DNA of 64,000 nucleotides from an uncultured Methanobrevibacter sp. Its GTDB lineage: Archaea; Methanobacteriota; Methanobacteria; Methanobacteriales; Methanobacteriaceae. Below are positions 34,611 to 43,590 of the stretch, piece by piece. The stretch covers positions 53,465-117,464 of the forward strand of contig ONSJ01000005.1 of assembly GCA_900320515.1 (NCBI GenBank). The letters are read 5' to 3'. The position numbers and the translations under genes were made by a program. The notes under the pieces are model-generated. The model had not been told where the DNA came from. It made no database searches and worked only from the letters and a program-made list of their open reading frames with translations. How positions within the stretch are numbered: the first letter of the stretch is position 1; each line of letters opens with the position of its first letter.

Positions 34611-37600
34611 TTAGAATTGTTGTTTACAGATGTTTTTGTATTTACAATATTTACAATCATCACATTTACAGGATTCAAACACTCCTTCATGAATATTTTT
34701 TGCAACACGCTCTAATTCACATTTTAACTCTTCAATATATTCTTCATCGATATCAAAGCCAATCATTTTTTTGGATTTAATTGCATATACTTGAAGCTCA
34801 GAAATTTCTTTTCCTTCATACTCTTGATTTTGATCTCTTAAGGCTAAAACATACAGGTGAAGTTGTTTTTTAAACTTGTCTTTATATTTAGTTTCTAATC
34901 GAGTATTTTTATAATCAATTATACCTAATTTACCATCCATTTCATAGATTAAATCAACAACACCTTTAAGAGCATAATTTTTATCTTTCAAGTAGAATGG
35001 ATACTCGCTGTCAAGTATGTTTAAATCATTACCATAATTTTCATAGTAATAAATAACATTACCTATGATTTCATTTAGCTGTTTATCATACTCAACAGGG
35101 TCTTCTTCATGCAATTCCTCATTTGATTTTTCAAATAAGTCAGTTATAATTTCAACAACTTTATCATTACCAATGAACACATTATCATTGTTTATGATTT
35201 CTTTGTTGATTACTTCCAATGCCTTGTGAACAAAAATTCCTTCATCAATTTCCTGCTTTTCGGTGATGCTAAAACCAATTTGATTTGCTAATTTATACCT
35301 GAACGGACAGTTATTGTAGTTTTCCAGTGCAGTAAAGCTTAAATCAATACAGTATGAATCATCTTCATCATCCGGCTTTCTTGGAGTTATATCAATATGA
35401 ATGTCATCTATATCAATGAATTTGCAGTTATCCAAGTTTTCATTAATTGCACTTTCAAGTCTTTCTGGTCCTTTTGGAAGGTTTTCATATTCTTTACTTT
35501 CAATTGCAGAGCCTAACGCAGGATTAACATTATCAACTAGTGAAGATAAGATTAAAACATCCTCTGCACGAGTCATTCCAACATAAATAACTCTTTCCTC
35601 TTCCATGTCATGAGATAATTCCGGACCGAATTCCTCATCATATTTCGGATAAGATAAACAGTCATATGGTGTGAAATAAACCGGACCCATGTTAATCCAG
35701 TCCTTTTCTTCCGGATCTGTGAACTTTTTAGGGAAAGTATCCTTTTTGAAGGATGGCATGATAACTATAGGAAATTCCAATCCTTTTGAACCATGAATGG
35801 TCATTATCTGAATAGCGTCCTTTTTATCCTCTTTAAATGCTGAATGATTACCAATTACCCGGTAAATAAACCAGAACGCTCCTCTAATATCACGTTCATA
35901 TCTGACATCTACAAAAGTCTGAAGGGAACTGGTGATTTGTGAGAGATTATTTATCTCCTCTTCATTGCTTAAAACTTCATCTTCAGTTAAAAATCCAGTA
36001 ATGTCAGTTAATAATTTTAAATAAACTTCTGAAACTGTTGGTCTTTCATAATACTTAACATCCTCAGCATATAGTGAATCTTTTAGTTCATTTAACTTTC
36101 TAAAGAATTCCAAATCATCTTCGTTTGTAATTCCATATTCAAGCAAGTTTTCATTTGCAAGAACGGGTCTTGTTACTGAATCAAATATTTCAATTAACAT
36201 TTCCTCCGGACGTTCCAATACTTTCGCAAATGTTTTTTTACCTCCAGATTTATGATCTCTTAACCATATGCGATTTTCAGCTTTTACAACTTCATCCTCA
36301 AAGTTATCTTGTAAATCGTATAGAATTTTTTTAGTTTCATCAGATAATTTGAATAAAATTTGGTCTGCATATGCTCTTAAATTCAACCAATCCTTTTCCC
36401 ATCTGTTAAAGAAAGTTTTGTGAGGATTATCATCTGATACCAAATGATAAAACAATGTTAAAACAGATTTAATCTCATCTTTTTCAAGCAAATCATTAGT
36501 ATTTATTTCAACATCGATATCATTTTCCTCTAATTTTTCAAGTAAGGGCCCAATACATCTAGAACTGCTTGATTTAACTGACCGGAAGAGAATACCAATA
36601 TCAGATAATCTGTTAATTTTCTTTTTATCAATTAAATATTGGATAATTTTTAAAATATTTTCCGCTTCGACTGCAACGGATTCCTTTCCCTTACCTCTTG
36701 CAGTATTGTAATTATTCACTAAATAATAAGTATTATTATGGATTTGGCGGCCACATTTAGCTTTGCCTAATGCAGATTCCTCAGGTCTTTGATGTTTAAT
36801 AAAGTCTTCTGAAATGTCAATGATTTCATGAGTTGAACGATAATTGGTAGGTAAGCTTTTGAATTCGAATTCATCTTTGTAGTGTTTTGCAAGATAAGTG
36901 AATGGATTTGTATTTGAACCTCTAAAACCATAAATACTTTGATTGATATCACCTACAACAGTAAATGTTTTGGCTGTTTTCATCAACTCTTCAAATAATG
37001 CCATCTGCATTGGATCAGTATCCTGAAACTCATCAATTAAAATATTAGTGAATTGTGTTTTAAAACCTTCTTTTTGGGCAATTTCCAAGGCATTCTTTTG
37101 CATATGAGCATAATCAATAGCCTTTTCACGTTTTAATATTTCCTCATAAATTGGATAAGATTTTGCAATCTGCAAGTATTTAGCATTATATCTTGATTTT
37201 TTATACTCATCATCTTCTTTTACTTCATCATAAGGATATTTTCCATCATTTGCTTCCATATAATTTCTGACAAAGGTTACATATTCCTCACTGATTGGTC
37301 TGTTTTGCTCAATATAATTAATTAATTTATCACTATCAACATCAAAAGAACAATATTCATTGTATTTGTCTGCAATGACATTTATTTCACTTTTTGACAT
37401 GTAGGCTTCTTTGACAAATCCTAACTCTTCCATATGTTTTCCGATAAATAAAAGGTTTTTCTCACCTGCATCGTCCGAAATTAAATTTAAACCAACTTGA
37501 CCATTTTCCTCTAAGATTCTACCACAGAATGCATGAATTGTTGAGATGTGCATTTTTTGAACATCACTTTTAAGCAAATCCCCTTCAGCCAATCTTTCCT

Positions 37601-37991
37601 GAAGCTCTTCAGCTGCTTTTGTAGAAAATGTAATGATTAACAATGATTCCGGATTTACTCCAAGTTCATTTACCATATAATTGACTTTTTCAATTAAAAC
37701 TCTGGTTTTACCAGCACCAGGACCTGCTTCAACGCTTAAGAACTTATTTCCAGAATATGTTACAATTTCTTCCTGGTCTTTGTTTAAATCAATTGCAATA
37801 TCTGAAAATTCGGGAAAATTATTTAAAAATTCTTTTAATTCATTATCAGTATCTTGTCTATCAAATTCTAAATTTTCTGGAATTGGATAATTATCTATAA
37901 GGAAGGGTACATCCAAATTATTTGAATCACAAACTTCCCTAATTTTATCTAATGATTTTAAAAATTTTTGTTTTTTGATTATATATGACAT
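34611..37991 (-). CDS. AddAB/RecB-like UvrD helicase with C-terminal Fe-S PD-(D/E)XK nuclease
   Basis: From ATG 37991 the product is about 1,126 residues. The helicase part has motif I GPGAGKT at 90-96, IDEFQDTDPMQ, VVGDINQSIYGFRG, a motif V-like IHGSKGLEFPIV and VIYVGMTRAEDVL. The C-terminal nuclease has ALKGVVDLIY then GIIDYKN (the D...DxK site). Cysteines in NNCPFRYKL and at the very end (CDDCKYCKYKNIC, giving Cx2Cx5C) fit the iron-sulfur staple of AddB/Cas4-type nucleases. Such enzymes process double-strand ends. Here, inside a defence island with no second AddAB subunit, it is more likely an anti-invader nuclease, which is inference. Confidence 0.85.
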   Translation of the reverse strand: MSYIIKKQKFLKSLDKIREVCDSNNLDVPFLIDNYPIPENLEFDRQDTDNELKEFLNNFPEFSDIAIDLNKDQEEIVTYSGNKFLSVEAGPGAGKTRVLIEKVNYMVNELGVNPESLLIITFSTKAAEELQERLAEGDLLKSDVQKMHISTIHAFCGRILEENGQVGLNLISDDAGEKNLLFIGKHMEELGFVKEAYMSKSEINVIADKYNEYCSFDVDSDKLINYIEQNRPISEEYVTFVRNYMEANDGKYPYDEVKEDDEYKKSRYNAKYLQIAKSYPIYEEILKREKAIDYAHMQKNALEIAQKEGFKTQFTNILIDEFQDTDPMQMALFEELMKTAKTFTVVGDINQSIYGFRGSNTNPFTYLAKHYKDEFEFKSLPTNYRSTHEIIDISEDFIKHQRPEESALGKAKCGRQIHNNTYYLVNNYNTARGKGKESVAVEAENILKIIQYLIDKKKINRLSDIGILFRSVKSSSSRCIGPLLEKLEENDIDVEINTNDLLEKDEIKSVLTLFYHLVSDDNPHKTFFNRWEKDWLNLRAYADQILFKLSDETKKILYDLQDNFEDEVVKAENRIWLRDHKSGGKKTFAKVLERPEEMLIEIFDSVTRPVLANENLLEYGITNEDDLEFFRKLNELKDSLYAEDVKYYERPTVSEVYLKLLTDITGFLTEDEVLSNEEEINNLSQITSSLQTFVDVRYERDIRGAFWFIYRVIGNHSAFKEDKKDAIQIMTIHGSKGLEFPIVIMPSFKKDTFPKKFTDPEEKDWINMGPVYFTPYDCLSYPKYDEEFGPELSHDMEEERVIYVGMTRAEDVLILSSLVDNVNPALGSAIESKEYENLPKGPERLESAINENLDNCKFIDIDDIHIDITPRKPDDEDDSYCIDLSFTALENYNNCPFRYKLANQIGFSITEKQEIDEGIFVHKALEVINKEIINNDNVFIGNDKVVEIITDLFEKSNEELHEEDPVEYDKQLNEIIGNVIYYYENYGNDLNILDSEYPFYLKDKNYALKGVVDLIYEMDGKLGIIDYKNTRLETKYKDKFKKQLHLYVLALRDQNQEYEGKEISELQVYAIKSKKMIGFDIDEEYIEELKCELERVAKNIHEGVFESCKCDDCKYCKYKNICKQQF

Positions 37992-38098
37992 TACTCTCAA
38001 CCTAAAAATATTATTGTATTTAACTTGTTAGTATATATATTATTAATTACATAAAAGAATTACTAAATCCAAGTAACCCTTAAAAATGAATAAAGTAA

Positions 38099-38794
38099 TT
38101 ATGGATTACAATGTCCGCAAGGGGAATAACCACTATCAATCGCTTCTTGTCTTGATGAAAAGCTAACTTGATTACCTGATTTGATATTATCTGCCCAACT
38201 ACAAAAGGATTGATGAAATTTATGAGTATTAGAATTACCTACATAATCTCCATAAACATCGTTATTTGTATCATATGAAGAAGAATCATGACCATAACTT
38301 GAAGATGAAGATGATGAAGAGGTTTTTGATTTAGGAGTGTAATCAATCACATCATCAATATAATCTTTACTATTCTCACCCTTTTTAATATCATAGGTAG
38401 TCGTATAATTTAATACATTTCCATCAGATGTGGATAAAACTAACCTAACACTATCAATTTTTTTATAAATTGATTTATCAACATTTAATGTATAATCATA
38501 AGTATATTGACCATCATTATATGAATCAAAAGAAGATTTACAAAGATAATTTCCTTTTTTATCATAAATAAATACAGTGCCCGAAATATAATCTAAAGCC
38601 TTAGTATCCTTCACATTAAAACTGTAATCAATATAATAATCTTTATCAGTTTTACCGCTTTCATATTTTGTAGTTATCATATATTTTTCAACAGAAAAAT
38701 CATCAATATCAATTGAAGGAGTAGTTAAATATACATAACCTCCAATTCCAATAAGCAAAACAAAAATTATTGCTAATAGTGACTTATTATTCAT
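38099..38794 (-). CDS. Membrane-anchored protein with Ada-like Cys domain, coupled to McrBC-like operon
   Basis: The 231-residue protein has an N-terminal membrane segment (LLAIIFVLLIGIGGYVYL), a beta-rich domain of about residues 30-140 (similar in layout to 25245-25856), a Ser/Tyr-rich linker, and the C-terminal block FHQSFCSWADNI ... RQEAIDSGYSPCGHCNP. Its ATG overlaps the stop of the McrC/LlaJI gene by four bases (ATGA), so translation is coupled to that nuclease. The three Cys and one His positions agree with the domains at 24721 and 25245. Probably the Cys domain is outside the membrane. Confidence 0.7.
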   Translation of the reverse strand: MNNKSLLAIIFVLLIGIGGYVYLTTPSIDIDDFSVEKYMITTKYESGKTDKDYYIDYSFNVKDTKALDYISGTVFIYDKKGNYLCKSSFDSYNDGQYTYDYTLNVDKSIYKKIDSVRLVLSTSDGNVLNYTTTYDIKKGENSKDYIDDVIDYTPKSKTSSSSSSSSYGHDSSSYDTNNDVYGDYVGNSNTHKFHQSFCSWADNIKSGNQVSFSSRQEAIDSGYSPCGHCNP

Positions 38795-40146
38795 AATAAA
38801 ATTCCATTATCTTTCTTAATTAAATTTAACATTTTAATACTCATTTTCTTATTATCCAGATAATATTGATTTATTTTATCTGCAGGAATCATAATAACTT
38901 GAATGTCCTCCATACCTAAATTGGAAAGTATTTCAAGTTTTGCAATTCCAATATTTTCAATTTCACCAGTGTATTTTGGCAGTAAAAATGCATTTTTAAC
39001 TCCAGTAAACTTATTTTCTTCAATAAATTCCCTGTAAGCCAACTCATATAAATATTGTTTTGTAATACTTCCAAGACCAGGTTGGCCGGATAATTTCTTT
39101 TCATCAAACCTTAATTTATAATATTTGGCATCCAAAATGATGAATTCATTATCATGAAAGGTTACAATATCTGGAATAAATGTACCATCAGCCTCATGAG
39201 TTTTAATATCCCTATAAATCCACTGTGGCTTTTTAATAACTTCAATCAATTTAGTTTTTGAGTTTTTAAATCCTAATTCTTTAAGTGTTTTATCCAATTT
39301 ATCTTTAAATACTTTTTTACACATTTCTTCCCAGATAACATGATAAGTTGAAGTACCATAAAGTGTCAAGTAGTTTTCGTTTGAAAATGAGTTTTTTTCG
39401 CTGATAAATGTATGCATTGACTTTAAAAGTTTCTGCTTGTGAGTGTTAAACTCAATATGCAACTCTTTTTCAAGTTTTTCTAAAATTACGCGTAACTCAC
39501 CAAAGTCATCCTGCTCTTTATCTGACAGTTCAACTGGAGTTAAGTCAAACAGTTCAAGTAAACCCAAGTTTTCCAATCTTTTAGAACAAATTGTGATAAC
39601 ATATTCATGTAATTGTCTAAAGTAATCATACAAATCATCAATTTTATATTTGGTATATAATTCAACATAATATGGTTTGTTATCTTTTATAATTGGATCT
39701 GTGTAGTTGATAGTGCGGTTCCAGTCTATTTCACCGTTACCATTGACTTCCAGAATATTTTGGATATTTGAATAAACTCCAAATTCATAATAATCCTCCA
39801 GGAAGAATATCATCATTGAAAGCAGGTTAAATGAAATGTCTTCCAGCTCATCGTTTTGATAGTTAAAATCATCATGTAGCGAATCATATTTCTTGATAAC
39901 TTTAATAACCTGTTTAAATTCTTTTTCATTTTTTTCAGAAAAGTATTTTGGATAACAGTTAATTACCAAATCATCAATGATGATTACTCCAACATAATTG
40001 AACTGATAGGTTTGCCTGTCCTCTTTTTTAGAAAGTATTGCGTATTTTAGAAGTTTATCAAAGTCTTTTTCACTAACTATCTCTAAAATTTCTGATTTAG
40101 AGTAATTTTTTAACTCTTTTATGTGAATTGGTTCTTTAATCTTCAT
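38791..40146 (-). CDS. McrC/LlaJI-like restriction endonuclease subunit
   Basis: Start at ATG 40146, overlapping the McrB-like stop by 11 bases. The roughly 450-residue protein has the McrC/LlaJI layout: an N-terminal beta-rich part (YQFNYVGVIIIDDLVINCYP), a helical middle (LSMMIFFLEDYYEFGVYS), and a C-terminal PD-(D/E)XK core, FIPDIVTFHDNEFIILDAKYY (D...DAK). LlaJI family proteins pair with McrB-type GTPases to cut methylated or specific DNA. It is the nuclease of the tandem McrB module upstream and is coupled to the membrane protein downstream. Confidence 0.8.
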   Translation of the reverse strand: MKIKEPIHIKELKNYSKSEILEIVSEKDFDKLLKYAILSKKEDRQTYQFNYVGVIIIDDLVINCYPKYFSEKNEKEFKQVIKVIKKYDSLHDDFNYQNDELEDISFNLLSMMIFFLEDYYEFGVYSNIQNILEVNGNGEIDWNRTINYTDPIIKDNKPYYVELYTKYKIDDLYDYFRQLHEYVITICSKRLENLGLLELFDLTPVELSDKEQDDFGELRVILEKLEKELHIEFNTHKQKLLKSMHTFISEKNSFSNENYLTLYGTSTYHVIWEEMCKKVFKDKLDKTLKELGFKNSKTKLIEVIKKPQWIYRDIKTHEADGTFIPDIVTFHDNEFIILDAKYYKLRFDEKKLSGQPGLGSITKQYLYELAYREFIEENKFTGVKNAFLLPKYTGEIENIGIAKLEILSNLGMEDIQVIMIPADKINQYYLDNKKMSIKMLNLIKKDNGILL

Positions 40147-41656
40147 CTGATAATTCCTTATTAATACTATCACAGAATATTCCTATGCCAATCTGGTCGA
40201 ATGCATCACAGATTTCAGAGTATGTTACATAATTATCTGTTTTAGCACCGCTGAATAAAACATCTCTTCGGGAGCGGGCGGCATCTTCAAACAAATACAT
40301 GATAATTTTATTTTTGAATATATCTTTAAATGTTTCAGTTGGTACTTCTTGATTCATGAATTCATTAAATGCAAAGAACGGTCCCATAAGTTTATCTTCG
40401 TTAACTTTGTATGATAATAATTCATCGTTTATTTGTTTTCTGAGGCCGTTCCAATAAATAGGTTCGCCATTAATCATTACATGAGTATCCTCAATTAGAT
40501 TTTCATCGTGATTGATTGAGAAATATTTGAAATCCCATCTTCTTTTAAATGCAGTATCCATTGGAAATACACCCTGATCTGCTGAGTTCATTGTTGCCCA
40601 TATGAATAGATTTTTAGGCAATATAATTTTATCCTGGTCCAAATAAGATTTCATATCTTCAGATGCATCAATAGGATAAACAGACTCGTTATTTTTGTTC
40701 CTATCCAAAATCTGGAAAACATCACCGAAAACTGCAGCAACATTTGCACGATTGATTTCTTCAATGATTAATAAAAATGGTTCATCAGGAGAGTTGATTG
40801 CCTTTTTAAGAATTCTCATAAAAGGACCCGGAACATATGCATATGTGATTGACTCCTCTTCAGGAACGGGTTTATATGTCCCAACAAAGTTAGCGTATGA
40901 ATAATCCGGATGGAATGTTACCCTTTCATAGTTTTGTGGATAATCTTTAAGTAGAATATCTTTATCTTTGTTTAAATTATAGGATTTGCCAGTTCCCGGA
41001 GCTCCAAAATATATAATGTTTCCATTTGATTTAAAAAGTGTGACTTCACCTCCACCAAGTTTAAGTAATTTATCTATTTTTGAAGAATTCTTTTTTGCAT
41101 TTGCTTTAGCATTATCACGAATGCTTGATAGATTATTCACAATCCACTCCATTTCAGGATGATATTTAGAATCCATATTAAAAATATAAAAATACTTTCT
41201 AAATAAATCATCCACAATCGGATCAGTTTCTTTTCTAATATTTTGAACATCACCAATATTATCGATTACAATAACTTCAATGAATAACTTATCTAAAAAT
41301 TCCCTGGTTTTACATCCAAGAGATGGATTATTTAAAAATATGCTGTAAATAGATCTTTTTAAACTGGAAATGGACTTTCTAAAATATAATATTCCATCTA
41401 CAATTCGAGTAGATTTTAGAATAATTTCCTGTTTTAAATATGCTGGAAGTTCTTGAGTTTTAGGCTGACCAATGAAAATACAATATAAGTCATCTTTAGT
41501 TTCTAAAAACTCTTTTATATCTTCATATTTTACATCCAATTCATCAAGGATTATATTCAATTCATCTTTTCGAGCCCACCATTTAATATAACCTTTTTTA
41601 CCCTCAAATTGACTATATTGATTACTGTTTCTGAGTTTGGATACTTCAAACATCAT
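40136..41656 (-). CDS. McrB-like AAA+ motor, paralogue 2, with GIY-YIG-like N-terminal domain
   Basis: The 506-residue protein has a C-terminal McrB AAA+ domain: Walker A FGAPGTGKSY, Walker B LLIIEEINRANVAAVFGD, and WATMNSADQGVFPMDTAFKR then RRWDFKY. The N-terminus (GYIKWWARKDELNIILDELD ... DLYCIFIGQP) resembles a GIY-YIG nuclease-like domain, but the catalytic Arg region is not evident, so it may only bind DNA. It is about half identical to the upstream McrB over the motor, and its start directly abuts that gene's stop. Two McrB paralogues with one McrC suggests a mixed motor ring or two target specificities. Confidence 0.75.
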   Translation of the reverse strand: MMFEVSKLRNSNQYSQFEGKKGYIKWWARKDELNIILDELDVKYEDIKEFLETKDDLYCIFIGQPKTQELPAYLKQEIILKSTRIVDGILYFRKSISSLKRSIYSIFLNNPSLGCKTREFLDKLFIEVIVIDNIGDVQNIRKETDPIVDDLFRKYFYIFNMDSKYHPEMEWIVNNLSSIRDNAKANAKKNSSKIDKLLKLGGGEVTLFKSNGNIIYFGAPGTGKSYNLNKDKDILLKDYPQNYERVTFHPDYSYANFVGTYKPVPEEESITYAYVPGPFMRILKKAINSPDEPFLLIIEEINRANVAAVFGDVFQILDRNKNNESVYPIDASEDMKSYLDQDKIILPKNLFIWATMNSADQGVFPMDTAFKRRWDFKYFSINHDENLIEDTHVMINGEPIYWNGLRKQINDELLSYKVNEDKLMGPFFAFNEFMNQEVPTETFKDIFKNKIIMYLFEDAARSRRDVLFSGAKTDNYVTYSEICDAFDQIGIGIFCDSINKELSDED

Positions 41657-43162
41657 TTAATCATCCCCATCTTTGATAAACATATCTTTTATTGAATCCG
41701 TGAAAATTTCAATGCCTTTTTCATCAAAGCTTTCACAAATTTGAGAATAAGTCACATTAGTCTTGCCAACACCCGAAAACAGTTCATTTCTTCTAGATCT
41801 TGCAGCATCTTCAAAGAGGTACATAACGATTTTATTCTTGAATATGTCTTTGAAGACATCTTCATCAATGTTTTCATTCATGAATTCATTAAAAGCAAAA
41901 AACGGTCCCATAAGTTTATCTTCATTGATTTTATAGGACAATAATTCCTTGTTTATTGCTTTTCTTAAAGTGTTCCAGCTAATCGGAACATCATTTATTA
42001 TCGTTTTAGTATCTTCAATTAAATATTCACCACTGTTAATTGAGAAATACTTGAAATCCCATCTACGTTTAAAAGCAGTGTCCATTGGGAAAACTCCCTG
42101 ATCTGCTGAGTTCATTGTTGCCCAAATGAACAAATTGGATGGCAATTTAATTTTATCTTCATCAATGTATCTTCTCATATCCTGTGAAGTTTCAATATCA
42201 TATTCAGATTCATTATTTTTATCACGGTCTAATAATTGGAAAACATCTCCAAAAACGGCCGCAACATTAGCACGGTTGATTTCTTCTATGATTAATAAAT
42301 AAGGTTCATTTGGATTTTCGATTGCCTTTTTGAGAATTCTCATAAATGGTCCTGAAACATATTTGTATGTTATTGATTTATTTTCAGGAACAGGTTTGTA
42401 AGTTCCAACAAAATTAGCATAAGAATAATCTGGATGGAATGTTACTCTCTCGTAGTTTTCTGGATAATTTTCAAGAAGAATATCTTTATCTTGATTTAAG
42501 TTGTAAGATTTTCCAGTGCCTGGAGCTCCAAAGTAGATTATGTTTCTTTTAATTGAGTAAAAACTAATCGTTTTATCATCATCTTTTTTTGAAACATCAT
42601 CATCTAATGAGAAATACTTCCTAGCATTTTTTTCAGATTCATCCCTAAGATTTTTCAAATTTTTCTTAATATTTTTTGCTAATGGATGATTATTATTTTG
42701 CCTATTTAAAACATACAAATTTTTTTCAAAACAACTTTCCACAATACGTTTAAGTTCATCTTTTGCTTGTTTAGATTTTACTTCATAATCAACATATGAA
42801 ATTTCAACTTTTAATTTATCTAGGAATTTATCAGTCTCTTCTCCACATGCCCAATTATTACAAACAATACTGGCAATAGTTTTTCTAAAAGCGGATACTC
42901 CAGTAACAAACAACTTTTCATTGTGATTTCCATTAAGTTGCATATTTAAATATCCTTCAATTTCACGATTTGTGGATCTTCCTATATAAATACAATATAA
43001 ATCATCCTTAATATCTAATGCATCTTTAATATCATCAAAATTTACATTTAATTTTTTTAAAATTAAATCAAATTCACTTCTTTTAGCCCACCACTTAACA
43101 TAGCCCTGCTTCTTTTCTAGATTTTTGGTATTTCCCCTTAAATCAACAACATTCATCATCAT
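41657..43162 (-). CDS. McrB-like AAA+ motor, paralogue 1, with GIY-YIG-like N-terminal domain
   Basis: The 501-residue protein has the same plan as its neighbour: N-terminal GYVKWWAKRSEFDLILKKLN, DLYCIYIGRSTNRE and SAFRKTIASIV resemble GIY-YIG family proteins. The following HPLAKNIKKNLKNLRDES also recurs in that family. The C-terminal McrB motor has FGAPGTGKSY, LLIIEEINRA and WATMNSADQG. Differences between paralogues concentrate in the N-terminal, probably target-reading domain, while the motor is conserved. It follows the DUF6884 gene without a gap. Confidence 0.75.
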   Translation of the reverse strand: MMMNVVDLRGNTKNLEKKQGYVKWWAKRSEFDLILKKLNVNFDDIKDALDIKDDLYCIYIGRSTNREIEGYLNMQLNGNHNEKLFVTGVSAFRKTIASIVCNNWACGEETDKFLDKLKVEISYVDYEVKSKQAKDELKRIVESCFEKNLYVLNRQNNNHPLAKNIKKNLKNLRDESEKNARKYFSLDDDVSKKDDDKTISFYSIKRNIIYFGAPGTGKSYNLNQDKDILLENYPENYERVTFHPDYSYANFVGTYKPVPENKSITYKYVSGPFMRILKKAIENPNEPYLLIIEEINRANVAAVFGDVFQLLDRDKNNESEYDIETSQDMRRYIDEDKIKLPSNLFIWATMNSADQGVFPMDTAFKRRWDFKYFSINSGEYLIEDTKTIINDVPISWNTLRKAINKELLSYKINEDKLMGPFFAFNEFMNENIDEDVFKDIFKNKIVMYLFEDAARSRRNELFSGVGKTNVTYSQICESFDEKGIEIFTDSIKDMFIKDGDD

Positions 43163-43579
43163 TTAATCACCAAATTCTTTAAAAAACTTCATTTGCTGAC
43201 CGATTCCTAAACCTTTTACAGGATTGAAATTATTAGGAATATGTTTCAATAAATACTTCATATAATCATTGCCTGCTAAAATAATAAATTCATCACTTTC
43301 CAAATCTGTTTTATCTTTTAAATCTTTTAAAACATTTTCTGACCAAGTTAATCTATAATCTTTAGAAGTTTCTTTTAAATGAATATTATATGGTTCAATA
43401 ATATCTTCTGGCTCTAAAAGACCATATTTAGCAGATAAAATGTAAATTTTATCCACATTAATTTTTCTGCAATAATCCAGTTTTAAATTAAAATAATTGG
43501 ATTTTGAATACATTTCAATTGCAGGACACTTATAATCTTGTTTTCTTGACGTGCAGCCAATTAAAGCAATTTTTGCCAT
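43163..43579 (-). CDS. DUF6884 (YaaA-like) protein
   Basis: The 138-residue protein has the DUF6884 pattern: IALIGCTSRKQDYKCPA near the start, DKIYILSAKYGLLEPEDII in the middle and EFIILAGNDYMKYL later. The family is related to YaaA and is often encoded beside restriction and other defence genes; its activity is unproven. It is immediately upstream of the first McrB-like gene with no gap, so it is part of that operon. It starts 11 bases after the Mrr gene's stop. Confidence 0.75.
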   Translation of the reverse strand: MAKIALIGCTSRKQDYKCPAIEMYSKSNYFNLKLDYCRKINVDKIYILSAKYGLLEPEDIIEPYNIHLKETSKDYRLTWSENVLKDLKDKTDLESDEFIILAGNDYMKYLLKHIPNNFNPVKGLGIGQQMKFFKEFGD

Positions 43580-43590
43580 AATATCTCCTT

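Noticed and set aside
34611..37991. Housekeeping AddA/RecB subunit
   Set aside because: No AddB/RecC/RecD partner is adjacent and all neighbours are defence-type genes, so a repair complex is less likely.
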